A stretch of 46,861 nt of DNA from Schlesneria sp. (lineage in GTDB: Bacteria; Planctomycetota; Planctomycetia; Planctomycetales; Planctomycetaceae): NCBI GenBank assembly GCA_028291515.1, contig JAQGHU010000029.1:1-46861 (forward strand). The letters run 5' to 3'. A model generated the notes under the pieces. The model saw nothing but the letters and a program-made list of their open reading frames with translations. It did no database searches and was not told the DNA's origin. Positions 25,744-33,409 of this stretch are shown one piece after another; position 1 is the stretch's first letter, and the number at the start of each line of letters is the position of its first letter. The translations under genes and the position numbers were made by a program.

Positions 25744-26961
25744 ATGCCTATCGAATTCAACTGTCCTGGCTGTGATGCGGTTATTCGCGTTCCCGATAAT
25801 GCTGCTGGCGGCAAGGGCAAGTGCCCTCGTTGTTCCAGGCGACTTACAGTTCCAAAAACTTCGACGCGGACCGAACCGAAGCCGCCTGCTCCCGAACTGG
25901 CAGGATTGTTTCCGAGTCCCGAGCCGGTGGCAACGGCACCCGCACCGACTCGCGACCCCGATGCCGTGATCTTCGAAGAGGCCGAACCAGAATTTGATCC
26001 CGCGAATCCCATCGACTTCATGTCGCAGCCAGATCAAAAACTGGGCCAGTTGCCCGAGGTGACTTCGCGGCCCATCTCACGCGGCTCGGTCGGCCGAAAG
26101 GTGAGCGGTAAATCAAGCGGCACGATGTGGTTGATTCCAGTCGCTGTCGGTCTGCTCTGCGGGCTCATCGGCTGGTCTTACTGGCAGCGATTCCAGGCCG
26201 ATAAGTTAGTTGGCGAACTGACCGCGGAATCCGCGCCGACTTTGGAACTCCCTTCAGTGGAAATTCCGAGTTCCCTGTTTCGGCAATCTCCAGATGAAAT
26301 GAAAGCTGTGCTGGAAGGGCTGGAGAAGTCCTCCGTTCGCATCCCAAGTGCTCTGATGCAGGTGCAGATTAGCGCCACCAAGCGAGCCGTGACTGTCAGT
26401 GTCAATGCGGGCCCGCAGACCTCGTTCTACCGTGTCGATACGCAAAGCGATCCCCCGTTAGTCCAGTATCGAAGGACAAACGCTGTGAATCTAGAGCAGA
26501 TGCGCGAGGCTGAGGTGGAGACCGCGGCGAATCTATTTGTCAGTGAATATCAGCGCGTGAAGGAGAAAAAAGTCGGGCCGAACGCCCTGAATGACTTCCG
26601 AAATTCGCTGGCTCTGCCCGCCATGGTCCGCGGGTTGGGGCATCAGGTCGTTGCTGTCTCTGGTCAGACGATCTACCGCTGCGTTTATGAAGATGGTGAC
26701 GGCGGGTTGTACTTCCTGTTGCCGCCTGGAATCCAATCCTTTGAGTTGGCCGGTAACAAAGACAAAGCAGGCAAAGCGACCTTCCTCGGGAAATACGGCG
26801 TAAAGGTCACGGGCGAAATGAAAATCGCCGCGAAAGAAGAGCCCAAGCCGACCGACAAGAAGAAATCGAAAAAGACCGAGTCTATGGACGACGCCGAGAA
26901 ACCCGGAATGAGCGAATCGATGGATGAGGACGAGATGAAGAAACCGAAACCGAAAAAATGA
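25744..26961 (+). CDS. Zinc-ribbon membrane protein of unknown function
   Basis: A 405-residue protein. The N-terminus is a zinc-ribbon-like module with CPGC (7-10) and CPRC (27-30), the MPIEFNCPGC type common in planctomycete membrane proteins. A Pro/Ala-rich linker follows, then one membrane segment (about 123-145; WLIPVAVGLLCGLIGW). The C-terminal domain is of unknown fold, with a short strand-rich end, and the tail is very rich in Lys, Glu, Asp and Met (PKPTDKKKSKKTE and MSESMDEDEMKKPK). The topology implies a cytoplasmic zinc ribbon and an outside domain. The start is placed at ATG 25744, where homology to the zinc-ribbon type begins; no strong RBS is seen and the frame is open from 25633. 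Function is not recognised. Confidence 0.75.
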   Translation: MPIEFNCPGCDAVIRVPDNAAGGKGKCPRCSRRLTVPKTSTRTEPKPPAPELAGLFPSPEPVATAPAPTRDPDAVIFEEAEPEFDPANPIDFMSQPDQKLGQLPEVTSRPISRGSVGRKVSGKSSGTMWLIPVAVGLLCGLIGWSYWQRFQADKLVGELTAESAPTLELPSVEIPSSLFRQSPDEMKAVLEGLEKSSVRIPSALMQVQISATKRAVTVSVNAGPQTSFYRVDTQSDPPLVQYRRTNAVNLEQMREAEVETAANLFVSEYQRVKEKKVGPNALNDFRNSLALPAMVRGLGHQVVAVSGQTIYRCVYEDGDGGLYFLLPPGIQSFELAGNKDKAGKATFLGKYGVKVTGEMKIAAKEEPKPTDKKKSKKTESMDDAEKPGMSESMDEDEMKKPKPKK

Positions 26962-27136
26962 TTCGGATTTCTCCGCCCCGCAGCTTGCTGAATGTTAATT
27001 TAGAGCGCATCCAACCAAACTGTGGCGTCCCGCGGGCAGGAAACCGCTTAGTCTAACCCATGTTTCAACGCGACACGCATGTGCGACACGCACTAATCTG
27101 CTCGCGACATTTTCTATCGACCTGAGGACAGTGACA

Positions 27137-27772
27137 ATGACGGGAAAAGACACTTGGCCGGAAGATCCGAATACTCAATCGCCGACCCCGGCAAAGAAGA
27201 GTTCCGGCTGCGGGAAGGTGATTCTGATTGTCGGCGGGTTGATGTTCCTGCTGATGCTGGTCTGCGGCGGCGGGATCGGTTTCTTCGCGTATTCGTTCTG
27301 GCCGAAGATCGCGACGCAGCCAGCCGAAGTGGCGGCGATCAGCAAAGAGATTCTGGATCTCGACATTCCGGAAGGATTCGTGCCCGAGAATGCGATCAGC
27401 ATGAATAATTTCATGATGACCATGCGTATGGCGACGTATCGCCATCCCGATGGCAAAGGCGATCTGATGCTCGGCAACTTTCAGGTGAAAGTTGGCAAAC
27501 CCGATCAAAGTCAAAAGCCTGATTTTTCTGGCAGCGACAATAAATCGAAGAAATTGACGATTGGCGAAACGGAGATCAAAGAGTTCCCTGTCCGCGGGAA
27601 ACAAGTTCCCTTCCGCTTCTCTGATGCCGTCGATGAAGAGTCGAACGAAAAATACCGAGTGGTCGAAGCCGAATTTGGCGACGCGGGCGTGACGACGTTC
27701 CTGAAGCTCTCTGTGCCTGAAGACAGCTACGACGAAGAGGCCGTAGTGAAGATGATTGAATCGATCCGTTAG
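27137..27772 (+). CDS. Single-pass membrane protein of unknown function
   Basis: A 211-residue protein: a short polar N-terminus with one Cys (GCGK), a membrane segment at about 26-52 (VILIVGGLMFLLMLVCGGG), then a mixed alpha/beta domain of about 155 residues with no recognised family. GAGG (27124-27127) is at a good distance from ATG 27137; a GTG six bases earlier is too close. It follows the zinc-ribbon membrane protein gene by 175 bases in the same direction and ends 3 bases before the convergent queG. It might belong with the preceding membrane protein, but that is only proximity. Confidence 0.75.
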   Translation: MTGKDTWPEDPNTQSPTPAKKSSGCGKVILIVGGLMFLLMLVCGGGIGFFAYSFWPKIATQPAEVAAISKEILDLDIPEGFVPENAISMNNFMMTMRMATYRHPDGKGDLMLGNFQVKVGKPDQSQKPDFSGSDNKSKKLTIGETEIKEFPVRGKQVPFRFSDAVDEESNEKYRVVEAEFGDAGVTTFLKLSVPEDSYDEEAVVKMIESIR

Positions 27773-27775
27773 CGT

Positions 27776-28921
27776 TCACGTTGACCGGGCGATGGCTTGC
27801 CGCAATTCGGCGATCACGCCCGGTTCCATTTCGATTTCCAGGCGCGCTTTCAATGCCGCAGTCGCTTGTTCGTCACGGAGTTGTCCCAGCGACCAACTCG
27901 CCATACCGCGAACGACGGCAGAATCGTCATCCAGCGCTTTGATCAGCGGTGTAACTGCCGCCTGATCGCCACGGTTACCAAGGACAATCGCTGCATTGCG
28001 GCGCAAGCCTTCGTATCCTGGGCGCTCTAGCGGCGTCTTGGCAAACCGTGCGTCAAACTGCTCGCGAGTCATCTCCAAAATCGCGATGCAATCGGCGGGG
28101 TTCAAATCCGGCTGCGGCTGAAACGCCGCTGCCGAACTTGTCGGAGCCTTCTTGTTCCACGGACAAACGTCCTGACACAGGTCGCAACCGAACATCCATT
28201 CCCCGATTCCCGTTCGCAACTCTGTCGGGATAGGGCCCTTCAGTTCGATGGTCAGGTAAGAGATGCACTTTCTGGCGTCCAGAACATGTGGCCCTGCGAA
28301 TGCATCCGTGGGGCAGATTTCCAGGCATCGCGTGCAGGTGCCGCAGTGCGAGGTAGAATGAGCGGCATCTTCGATCAAGTCCAGGTCGGTTAACAACGCC
28401 GCCAGCAAGAGCCAGCTTCCGGCCTGCTTGTTAATGAGCATGGTGTTTTTGCCGAACCAGCCCAATCCTGCCAGGCGAGCGAAGTCGCGTTCCAGCAACG
28501 GAGCCGTATCGACCACGCCGCGTGTCGTGCATCCGGGATGCTGCTTGTGGAGTTCGTTCGCGAGTTCTTTTAGCTTGTCACGCAGCAGATCGTGATAATC
28601 GGATGTTCCCCACGCATAGCGGGCGACCCGGCCAGTGTTCGCCGGGGGCGGGACTGGCTCTTCAGTCCGATAGTTGATCCCCAGCATGACGACGCTGCGA
28701 ACCGATGCCGACACGTTGCGAGGATGCTCATATGCAGCCTCGCGTCGCGGCATATACTGCATCTCGCCAGCGAATCCGGCCCGCAACCATTCCTGTAACT
28801 TGGGGAAACCCGCCGGTGAAATGGCAGGTGCGATGCCGACCAGATCGAAGCCCACTTGCCGAGCGGCAGCCTTCACCGCGTCAGTCAGTTCGCGGCGGTC
28901 AGCGAGTTCCCCTGTGGACAC
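27776..28921 (-). CDS. queG: Epoxyqueuosine reductase QueG
   Basis: A 381-residue cobalamin- and iron-sulfur-dependent enzyme that performs the last step of queuosine synthesis in tRNA, reducing epoxyqueuosine to queuosine. Visible are the catalytic Asp in VVDTAPLLER (D138), a ferredoxin-like cluster CGTCTRCLEICP (C193, 196, 199, 203) and the second set C219, C246, C249 and C253 (CDLCQDVCPWN). The C-terminus has HEAT-like repeats (DQAAVTPLIKALDDDSAVVRG), normal for QueG. The start is a GTG at 28921 with no clear Shine-Dalgarno sequence, so an alternative start nearby is possible. It lies 46 bases after lepA on the same strand. Confidence 0.95.
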   Translation of the reverse strand: MSTGELADRRELTDAVKAAARQVGFDLVGIAPAISPAGFPKLQEWLRAGFAGEMQYMPRREAAYEHPRNVSASVRSVVMLGINYRTEEPVPPPANTGRVARYAWGTSDYHDLLRDKLKELANELHKQHPGCTTRGVVDTAPLLERDFARLAGLGWFGKNTMLINKQAGSWLLLAALLTDLDLIEDAAHSTSHCGTCTRCLEICPTDAFAGPHVLDARKCISYLTIELKGPIPTELRTGIGEWMFGCDLCQDVCPWNKKAPTSSAAAFQPQPDLNPADCIAILEMTREQFDARFAKTPLERPGYEGLRRNAAIVLGNRGDQAAVTPLIKALDDDSAVVRGMASWSLGQLRDEQATAALKARLEIEMEPGVIAELRQAIARST

Positions 28922-28967
28922 GGGACAAGTCTTTCGATTGAGACGTTCGTAGTCACAGTCGCCAGCG

Positions 28968-30773
28968 TTAATCTTCGTCGCCGGTATCCAGCACCGCCAG
29001 GAACGCCTTCTGCGGAATTTCGACCTGACCGAACTGCTTCATCCGCTTCTTGCCTTCTTTTTGCTTTTCCAGCAACTTGCGTTTTCGGCTGATGTCCCCG
29101 CCATAGCATTTGGCGGTCACATCTTTTCGGACGGCAGAAATCGTTTCGCGAGCGATGATCCGAGCACTCAGCGCTGCCTGAATCGGGATCTCGAACTGGT
29201 GTCGCGAGATCTGTTCTTTCAGCTTCTTACAAAGCTGTCGACCACGACGTTCGGCCTGCGATCGGTGCACGATGCAGGCGAGAGCGTCGACCTTTTCGCT
29301 CTTTACCATAATATCCATCTTCACGAGGTCTGCGGGACGGTATCCGATGACTTCGTAATTCATCGTGCCATACCCAGCCGTGATGCTCTTCAGCTTGTCG
29401 TACATGTCGAACACGATTTCGGCCAGCGGCAATTCGTAAACCAACTGAGCTCGATTTGGACCGAGGTACTCGGTCGTCTTGTAGACGCCGCGACGGTCGG
29501 CAGACAATTTCATGATCGAGCCGATGCGATCGGTCGGCAGGATGAACTGGACCTTGGCAATCGGCTCTCGAAACTCTTCGATATTGCCGGTGTCAGGAAC
29601 TTGCTGTGGGTTGTCGATCAGAATCGTCGTGCCGTCGCGCAGCAGCAGTTCATAAGTCACGTTCGGAGCGGTCTGAATCAGATCGACGTCCGCTTCCTGC
29701 TCAAGCCGCTGCTGGATGATCTCCATGTGCAGCATGCCCAGGAACCCGCAGCGGAATCCGAAGCCAAGTGCTTCTGATGTGTCTGGCGCGAACGAGAAGC
29801 TCGCGTCGTTCAGACTCATCTTCTGCAACTCTTCGCGCAGCTTTTCAAAGTCGGTCGCATCGATCGGGTACATCCCGCAGAACACCATCTGCTGCGGAAT
29901 CTCGTAGCCTGGCAGTGGGGCAGGAGCTCGATTGTGGAAGTCGGTGACAGTATCCCCGACATGCACGTTGCCCAGGACCTTGATCCCCGTGACGATGTAA
30001 CCGACTTGCCCAGGACCCATATCTTCGCACGGGACCATGTTGGGCCGGAACTGTCCAAGCTCCAACACTTCATGAGCCGTTCCGGCCTTCATGAAGTAGA
30101 CCTTCTGGCCTTTGCGCAGCGATCCCGCCTTGATTCGGATGTAGGTCACCACGCCCCGGTAGTGATCGTACTTGCTATCGAATACGAGTGCTTGCAACGG
30201 ATCAGTTGGCTTACCGCCCGGCGCTGGGATCCGTTTGATGATCGCGGCGAAGACGTCGTCGATACCGATACCCGCTTTGCCACTGACCCGTAGGCAATCT
30301 TCGGTATCCAGTCCGACCACAGTCTCGATTTCCTCCAGCACTTCGTCGACACGAGTGACCGGCAGGTCGATCTTATTCAGAGCGGGAATGATTTCCAGGT
30401 TGGCATTGATCGCCGCGTAAGCATTCGCCACAGTCTGGGCCTGGACACCTTGGAAGGCGTCGACCAGCAGCAACGCCCCTTCGCAAGCGGCCAGACTGCG
30501 TGAAACTTCATAGTGGAAGTCGACGTGGCCGGGTGTGTCGATCAGATTCAGTTCGTAAGTCTGGCCATCGACCGTGTAGTTGATTGCCACGGCGCGGGCC
30601 TTCACCGTGATCCCGCGTTCGCGTTCGACTGCCAGATCGTCCAGAATTTGCTCACGGAACTCGCGTTGAGTAATCGCGCCGCTCTTCAAGAGCAGTTGGT
30701 CCGCGAGGGTACTCTTGCCGTGGTCGATGTGTGCGATGATCGAAAAATTGCGGATGTAGCGTTGATCGAACAT
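28968..30773 (-). CDS. lepA: Elongation factor 4 (LepA), ribosomal back-translocase GTPase
   Basis: A 601-residue full-length LepA. G motifs are AHIDHGKSTL (G1), the GITVKA switch region, DTPGH (G3) and NKID (G4). LepA-specific features are the absence of domain IV of EF-G and the presence of the C-terminal domain ending SRKRKLLEKQKEGKKRMK. It binds ribosomes and influences translocation and ribosome assembly under stress. It is divergent from the L,D-transpeptidase gene, with a 412-base gap that holds repeats. queG follows in the same direction and may be co-transcribed. Confidence 0.98.
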   Translation of the reverse strand: MFDQRYIRNFSIIAHIDHGKSTLADQLLLKSGAITQREFREQILDDLAVERERGITVKARAVAINYTVDGQTYELNLIDTPGHVDFHYEVSRSLAACEGALLLVDAFQGVQAQTVANAYAAINANLEIIPALNKIDLPVTRVDEVLEEIETVVGLDTEDCLRVSGKAGIGIDDVFAAIIKRIPAPGGKPTDPLQALVFDSKYDHYRGVVTYIRIKAGSLRKGQKVYFMKAGTAHEVLELGQFRPNMVPCEDMGPGQVGYIVTGIKVLGNVHVGDTVTDFHNRAPAPLPGYEIPQQMVFCGMYPIDATDFEKLREELQKMSLNDASFSFAPDTSEALGFGFRCGFLGMLHMEIIQQRLEQEADVDLIQTAPNVTYELLLRDGTTILIDNPQQVPDTGNIEEFREPIAKVQFILPTDRIGSIMKLSADRRGVYKTTEYLGPNRAQLVYELPLAEIVFDMYDKLKSITAGYGTMNYEVIGYRPADLVKMDIMVKSEKVDALACIVHRSQAERRGRQLCKKLKEQISRHQFEIPIQAALSARIIARETISAVRKDVTAKCYGGDISRKRKLLEKQKEGKKRMKQFGQVEIPQKAFLAVLDTGDED

Positions 30774-30990
30774 GGAGCAATCAGGCGGGAAGCTGTCGGG
30801 GCAGATGAAAACGTCGCAAGCAGTTGCCTCCGTTGACGAAGCCTGCGATCAGACACTCGATTCTATAGGTAACCAGCATCGGCTGAAAGAGATGTGCCAA
30901 GCGGGTGCCTGAAATCACCCATTTTTGATCCCACGTTGCGTCATAAGGCGGGGCTGAATCTCGTGTAGCAGCGTTTTTCGTTCTTCTTTC

Positions 30991-31017
30991 GTAGCCCAGG
31001 TCGCCAAGACCTTGGGT
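30991..31017 (+). repeat. REP-like GTAG hairpin, copy 1
   Basis: The unit starts GTAGCC, then stem arm CAGGTC, loop GCCAA, arm GACCTT and GGG. Five of six positions pair. Relative to copies 3 and 4, two stem base pairs differ on both sides, preserving pairing. It forms an inverted pair with the copy at 31054-31078. Confidence 0.65.
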
Positions 31018-31053
31018 GGGTGTCTTTTGACGTTCTTGGCACATCAACTTCTC

Positions 31054-31078
31054 CTAATCTTTTGGCGAAATTAGCTGC
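31054..31078 (-). repeat. REP-like GTAG hairpin, copy 2 (inverted, diverged)
   Basis: Read on the minus strand: GCAGCT, arm AATTTC, loop GCCAA, arm AAGATT, then AGG. It continues with GAGAAGTTGATGTGC, which resembles the sequence following copy 4 (GCGAAGTCGCTGTGC). It is more diverged than the others, and stem pairing includes a G-U and one mismatch. Confidence 0.55.
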
Positions 31079-31185
31079 GACAGTGCCACGTTTGGCTGCT
31101 CGGAACGACATTGCCGATCCGTCTTTATCCTGATACAAGCCGAAAGTGCCGGTGTGAATTTTCGTATCTGTCATGGACGACTGAT

Positions 31186-32358
31186 ATGCAGTTTTTCAAA
31201 ACGCCATTCCTGGCCATGCTTGTCTTTGGCGTAGGAATGGGAATTGGTTTGGCTTGGAAAAATGGTTGGATTCCCGTCGAACTCGGGGCCGCCAACACGG
31301 GCATCCTCAGTGGCGATCGTGACGATTCCGCCGAATTCGGACAGCCGCCACAGGTTCCGGTCGAGCCCGCCGACGATCCCGACCTGTTCGCCTCGCAGGC
31401 CACCACTCCCGTTGCGGCCGAGCCGAAGGCGGAATGGGAACAGGGCGAGCCACCGGGGCGAGCCACCGTCGCCAGTCGCGTTGTCCCTGAACCAGAGCCG
31501 ATCGAAGCCGAAACGGTCAGAGAACCCAAAAAACTCGATTGGGCCGCAGAAACACGACCACCGCAGAAATTGACCGAGCCCCCCCGTCGCTTCAATCGCG
31601 ATATCAAACTCGCCGCCGCGGAAGAGCCTGCTGGGTCGAACCTTGAGCCCTCACGCCCCGCCTCTGTTCCCCTGGCGGACGAATTGAAGGCGATCGATGA
31701 ACAGATCGCCAACGATGAAATCCTGCCTGCGCACCGCGCTCTGTCGAAGTTGTACTGGAATCACGAAGAAGCTCGTGGCGAGTTGCTGCAGCGTCTGGAG
31801 CAGACCTCGCGGACGATTTTCTTCGAACCACGTCCTCATCTGATTGAGCCCTACGTCGTTCAGCCAAATGACCAGTTGCGCCCGATTGCCAACAAGTATC
31901 AACTGACGTGGGAGTATCTCGCCAAGCTCAATCGTACCGAGCCAAAGCGAATTCAACTCGGACAGAAGTTGAAGGTCTTGAAGGGACCGTTTGCGGGCGT
32001 CGTGGACCTCAGCAACTATGCCCTGACGATTCATCTGCAAGGCTACTACGTCCGGCGTTACCAGGTTGGCATTGGAAAAGACGGCGCTTCACCGATTGGC
32101 AAGTTCGCCGTGCAGAACAAAGTCGACAATCCGCAGTACACCGGCCCCGATGGCAAAGTGATCTCTGCCGATGATCCCTCCAATCCGCTGGGCGAACGCT
32201 GGATCGACCTGGGGGACAGCTATGGGATTCATGGCACCATCGAGCCAGATTCGATTGGAAAGGCAGCGTCGCGCGGATGCATTCGCATGCGAGAGAAGGA
32301 CGTGATCGAAGTCTATGATTTTCTGGTCAAAGGATCTGAGGTCGTCATCCGCAAATAG
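31186..32358 (+). CDS. L,D-transpeptidase with LysM domain
   Basis: A 390-residue envelope enzyme. An N-terminal membrane anchor (about 7-24) is followed by a long Pro/Glu-rich linker (40-165) and a helical segment, then a LysM peptidoglycan-binding domain (about 222-266; YVVQPNDQL...IANKY) and a YkuD catalytic domain (271-388). The active-site motif is intact: H349 in YGIHGT and nucleophile C365 in SRGCIRM. It would make 3-3 cross-links in peptidoglycan or attach proteins to it, consistent with planctomycetes having a peptidoglycan wall. ATG 31186 is supported by the anchor; the RBS is weak (GGACGA). The Pro-rich linker probably spans the periplasm. Confidence 0.93.
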   Translation: MQFFKTPFLAMLVFGVGMGIGLAWKNGWIPVELGAANTGILSGDRDDSAEFGQPPQVPVEPADDPDLFASQATTPVAAEPKAEWEQGEPPGRATVASRVVPEPEPIEAETVREPKKLDWAAETRPPQKLTEPPRRFNRDIKLAAAEEPAGSNLEPSRPASVPLADELKAIDEQIANDEILPAHRALSKLYWNHEEARGELLQRLEQTSRTIFFEPRPHLIEPYVVQPNDQLRPIANKYQLTWEYLAKLNRTEPKRIQLGQKLKVLKGPFAGVVDLSNYALTIHLQGYYVRRYQVGIGKDGASPIGKFAVQNKVDNPQYTGPDGKVISADDPSNPLGERWIDLGDSYGIHGTIEPDSIGKAASRGCIRMREKDVIEVYDFLVKGSEVVIRK

Positions 32359-32367
32359 TGATTCGGT

Positions 32368-32393
32368 GTAGCCAATCTCGCCAAGAGATTGGG
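32368..32393 (+). repeat. REP-like GTAG hairpin, copy 3
   Basis: GTAGCC, arm AATCTC, loop GCCAA, arm GAGATT and GGG, with a perfect 6-bp stem. It starts 10 bases after the stop of the L,D-transpeptidase gene. Confidence 0.7.
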
Positions 32394-32466
32394 TCTTCAA
32401 AGCGAATGACAACGCAAACGTTGATTCATGTTTTGACGAGATTCCAAGCTTAATCGGAAGCGATTC

Positions 32467-33396
32467 GTGGGCCGCGACTTCTACCGATGGATCTTGTTCG
32501 CCCTGTCGCTACCTGGGTGCGCGGCGACATCTGGCGGAACTCTCACTGCGAAAGCGGACCTTCCGATCGTGACTCGGGCGGAAAGCGAACACCTTAGCGA
32601 ACTGGGCAGCGCCGCGCGTGAATCGAAGCCGAAAAAAGAAAAACACGAAAAGCGCGAGCGGCATGAGCGCCATTCGGGATCGTCCTGCACTCGCTGCAAT
32701 GCCTCACCCTGTACCTGCGATTCGAGCAGCAGCCTGTTTGGCGACCTGTCCGGCCAGGCGTTTTTGGCCGCGCTCTCCGCGCCCTTCACCGTTCCCATCG
32801 CAGTGCTCGGCGATCAGTACGAAAGCGACACGCGATTCCCAACCTATCCCTACGCCGACGATTTGCCCGGCTCACTGGTTCTCACCACTCCGCATGAGGG
32901 ATCAACCAAGGATTGGGCCGCAAATCTGCAGTTCTTCGCCATCCCGGAGACTTCGGATCTCAATCGTTACGGCGGCCGGTTAGTTCTGGATTCGGCCAGC
33001 CGGTTGGGAATCGACACTGAATCCAACTACTGGATGGAATCTTCGTCGGCGGGGGCGGATCACTTGTGGACTGGCGACGCCAATCTGATCTTTCGGTTTG
33101 CACAAAGCGAACATACGCAAATGCGTGCCGGTCTCGGGGTCAATTGGTTGTCCGATCGCGTCGGCACCAACGCCGGGATGAACTTCACCTACGGCTTAGA
33201 TTGGTTTCCCCGCAAGCCGTGGACTATCTCGACCGTGTTTGATGTGGGATCAATTGGCCGTGGGACGCTGTTCCACAACCGCACCACCGCCGGTGTGATG
33301 CTGGGACCTGTCGAAGCATTCGCTGGATACGATTACTTCCAGATTGGATCGACGAACTTTCACGGACCCGTTGCCGGCTTGGGATTTCGGTTTTGA
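32467..33396 (+). CDS. Putative lipoprotein with beta-barrel-like C-terminus, unknown function
   Basis: A 309-residue protein starting at GTG 32467. The N-terminus WILFALSLPGC ends in a lipobox-like LPGC, so it is probably a lipoprotein. A highly basic stretch (KPKKEKHEKRERHERH) and a Cys cluster (CTRCNASPCTCD) follow. The remaining 180 residues alternate aromatic and Gly residues and end in GLGFRF, typical of an outer-membrane beta-barrel with a terminal Phe. The family is widespread in Planctomycetes but has no known function. It lies 108 bases after the L,D-transpeptidase gene in the same direction and ends 13 bases from the convergent histidine kinase gene. Confidence 0.72.
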   Translation: MGRDFYRWILFALSLPGCAATSGGTLTAKADLPIVTRAESEHLSELGSAARESKPKKEKHEKRERHERHSGSSCTRCNASPCTCDSSSSLFGDLSGQAFLAALSAPFTVPIAVLGDQYESDTRFPTYPYADDLPGSLVLTTPHEGSTKDWAANLQFFAIPETSDLNRYGGRLVLDSASRLGIDTESNYWMESSSAGADHLWTGDANLIFRFAQSEHTQMRAGLGVNWLSDRVGTNAGMNFTYGLDWFPRKPWTISTVFDVGSIGRGTLFHNRTTAGVMLGPVEAFAGYDYFQIGSTNFHGPVAGLGFRF

Positions 33397-33409
33397 AGGC
33401 GGTGCCGAA

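Larger units (their letters stand above)
30774..31185. other. Divergent intergenic region (412 bases) with REP-like repeats
   Basis: The gap lies between lepA (minus) and the L,D-transpeptidase gene (plus). Its recognised content is a pair of oppositely oriented REP-like hairpins (30991-31017 and 31054-31078). The rest shows no open frame with family support and no tRNA. Confidence 0.5.

Noticed and set aside
25727-25969. 80-codon plus-strand frame overlapping the zinc-ribbon gene
   Set aside because: It is in another frame of the gene, and the CPGC/CPRC pattern supports the frame starting at 25744.
29061-29777. 238-codon plus-strand open frame
   Set aside because: It is antisense to lepA, a fully conserved gene.
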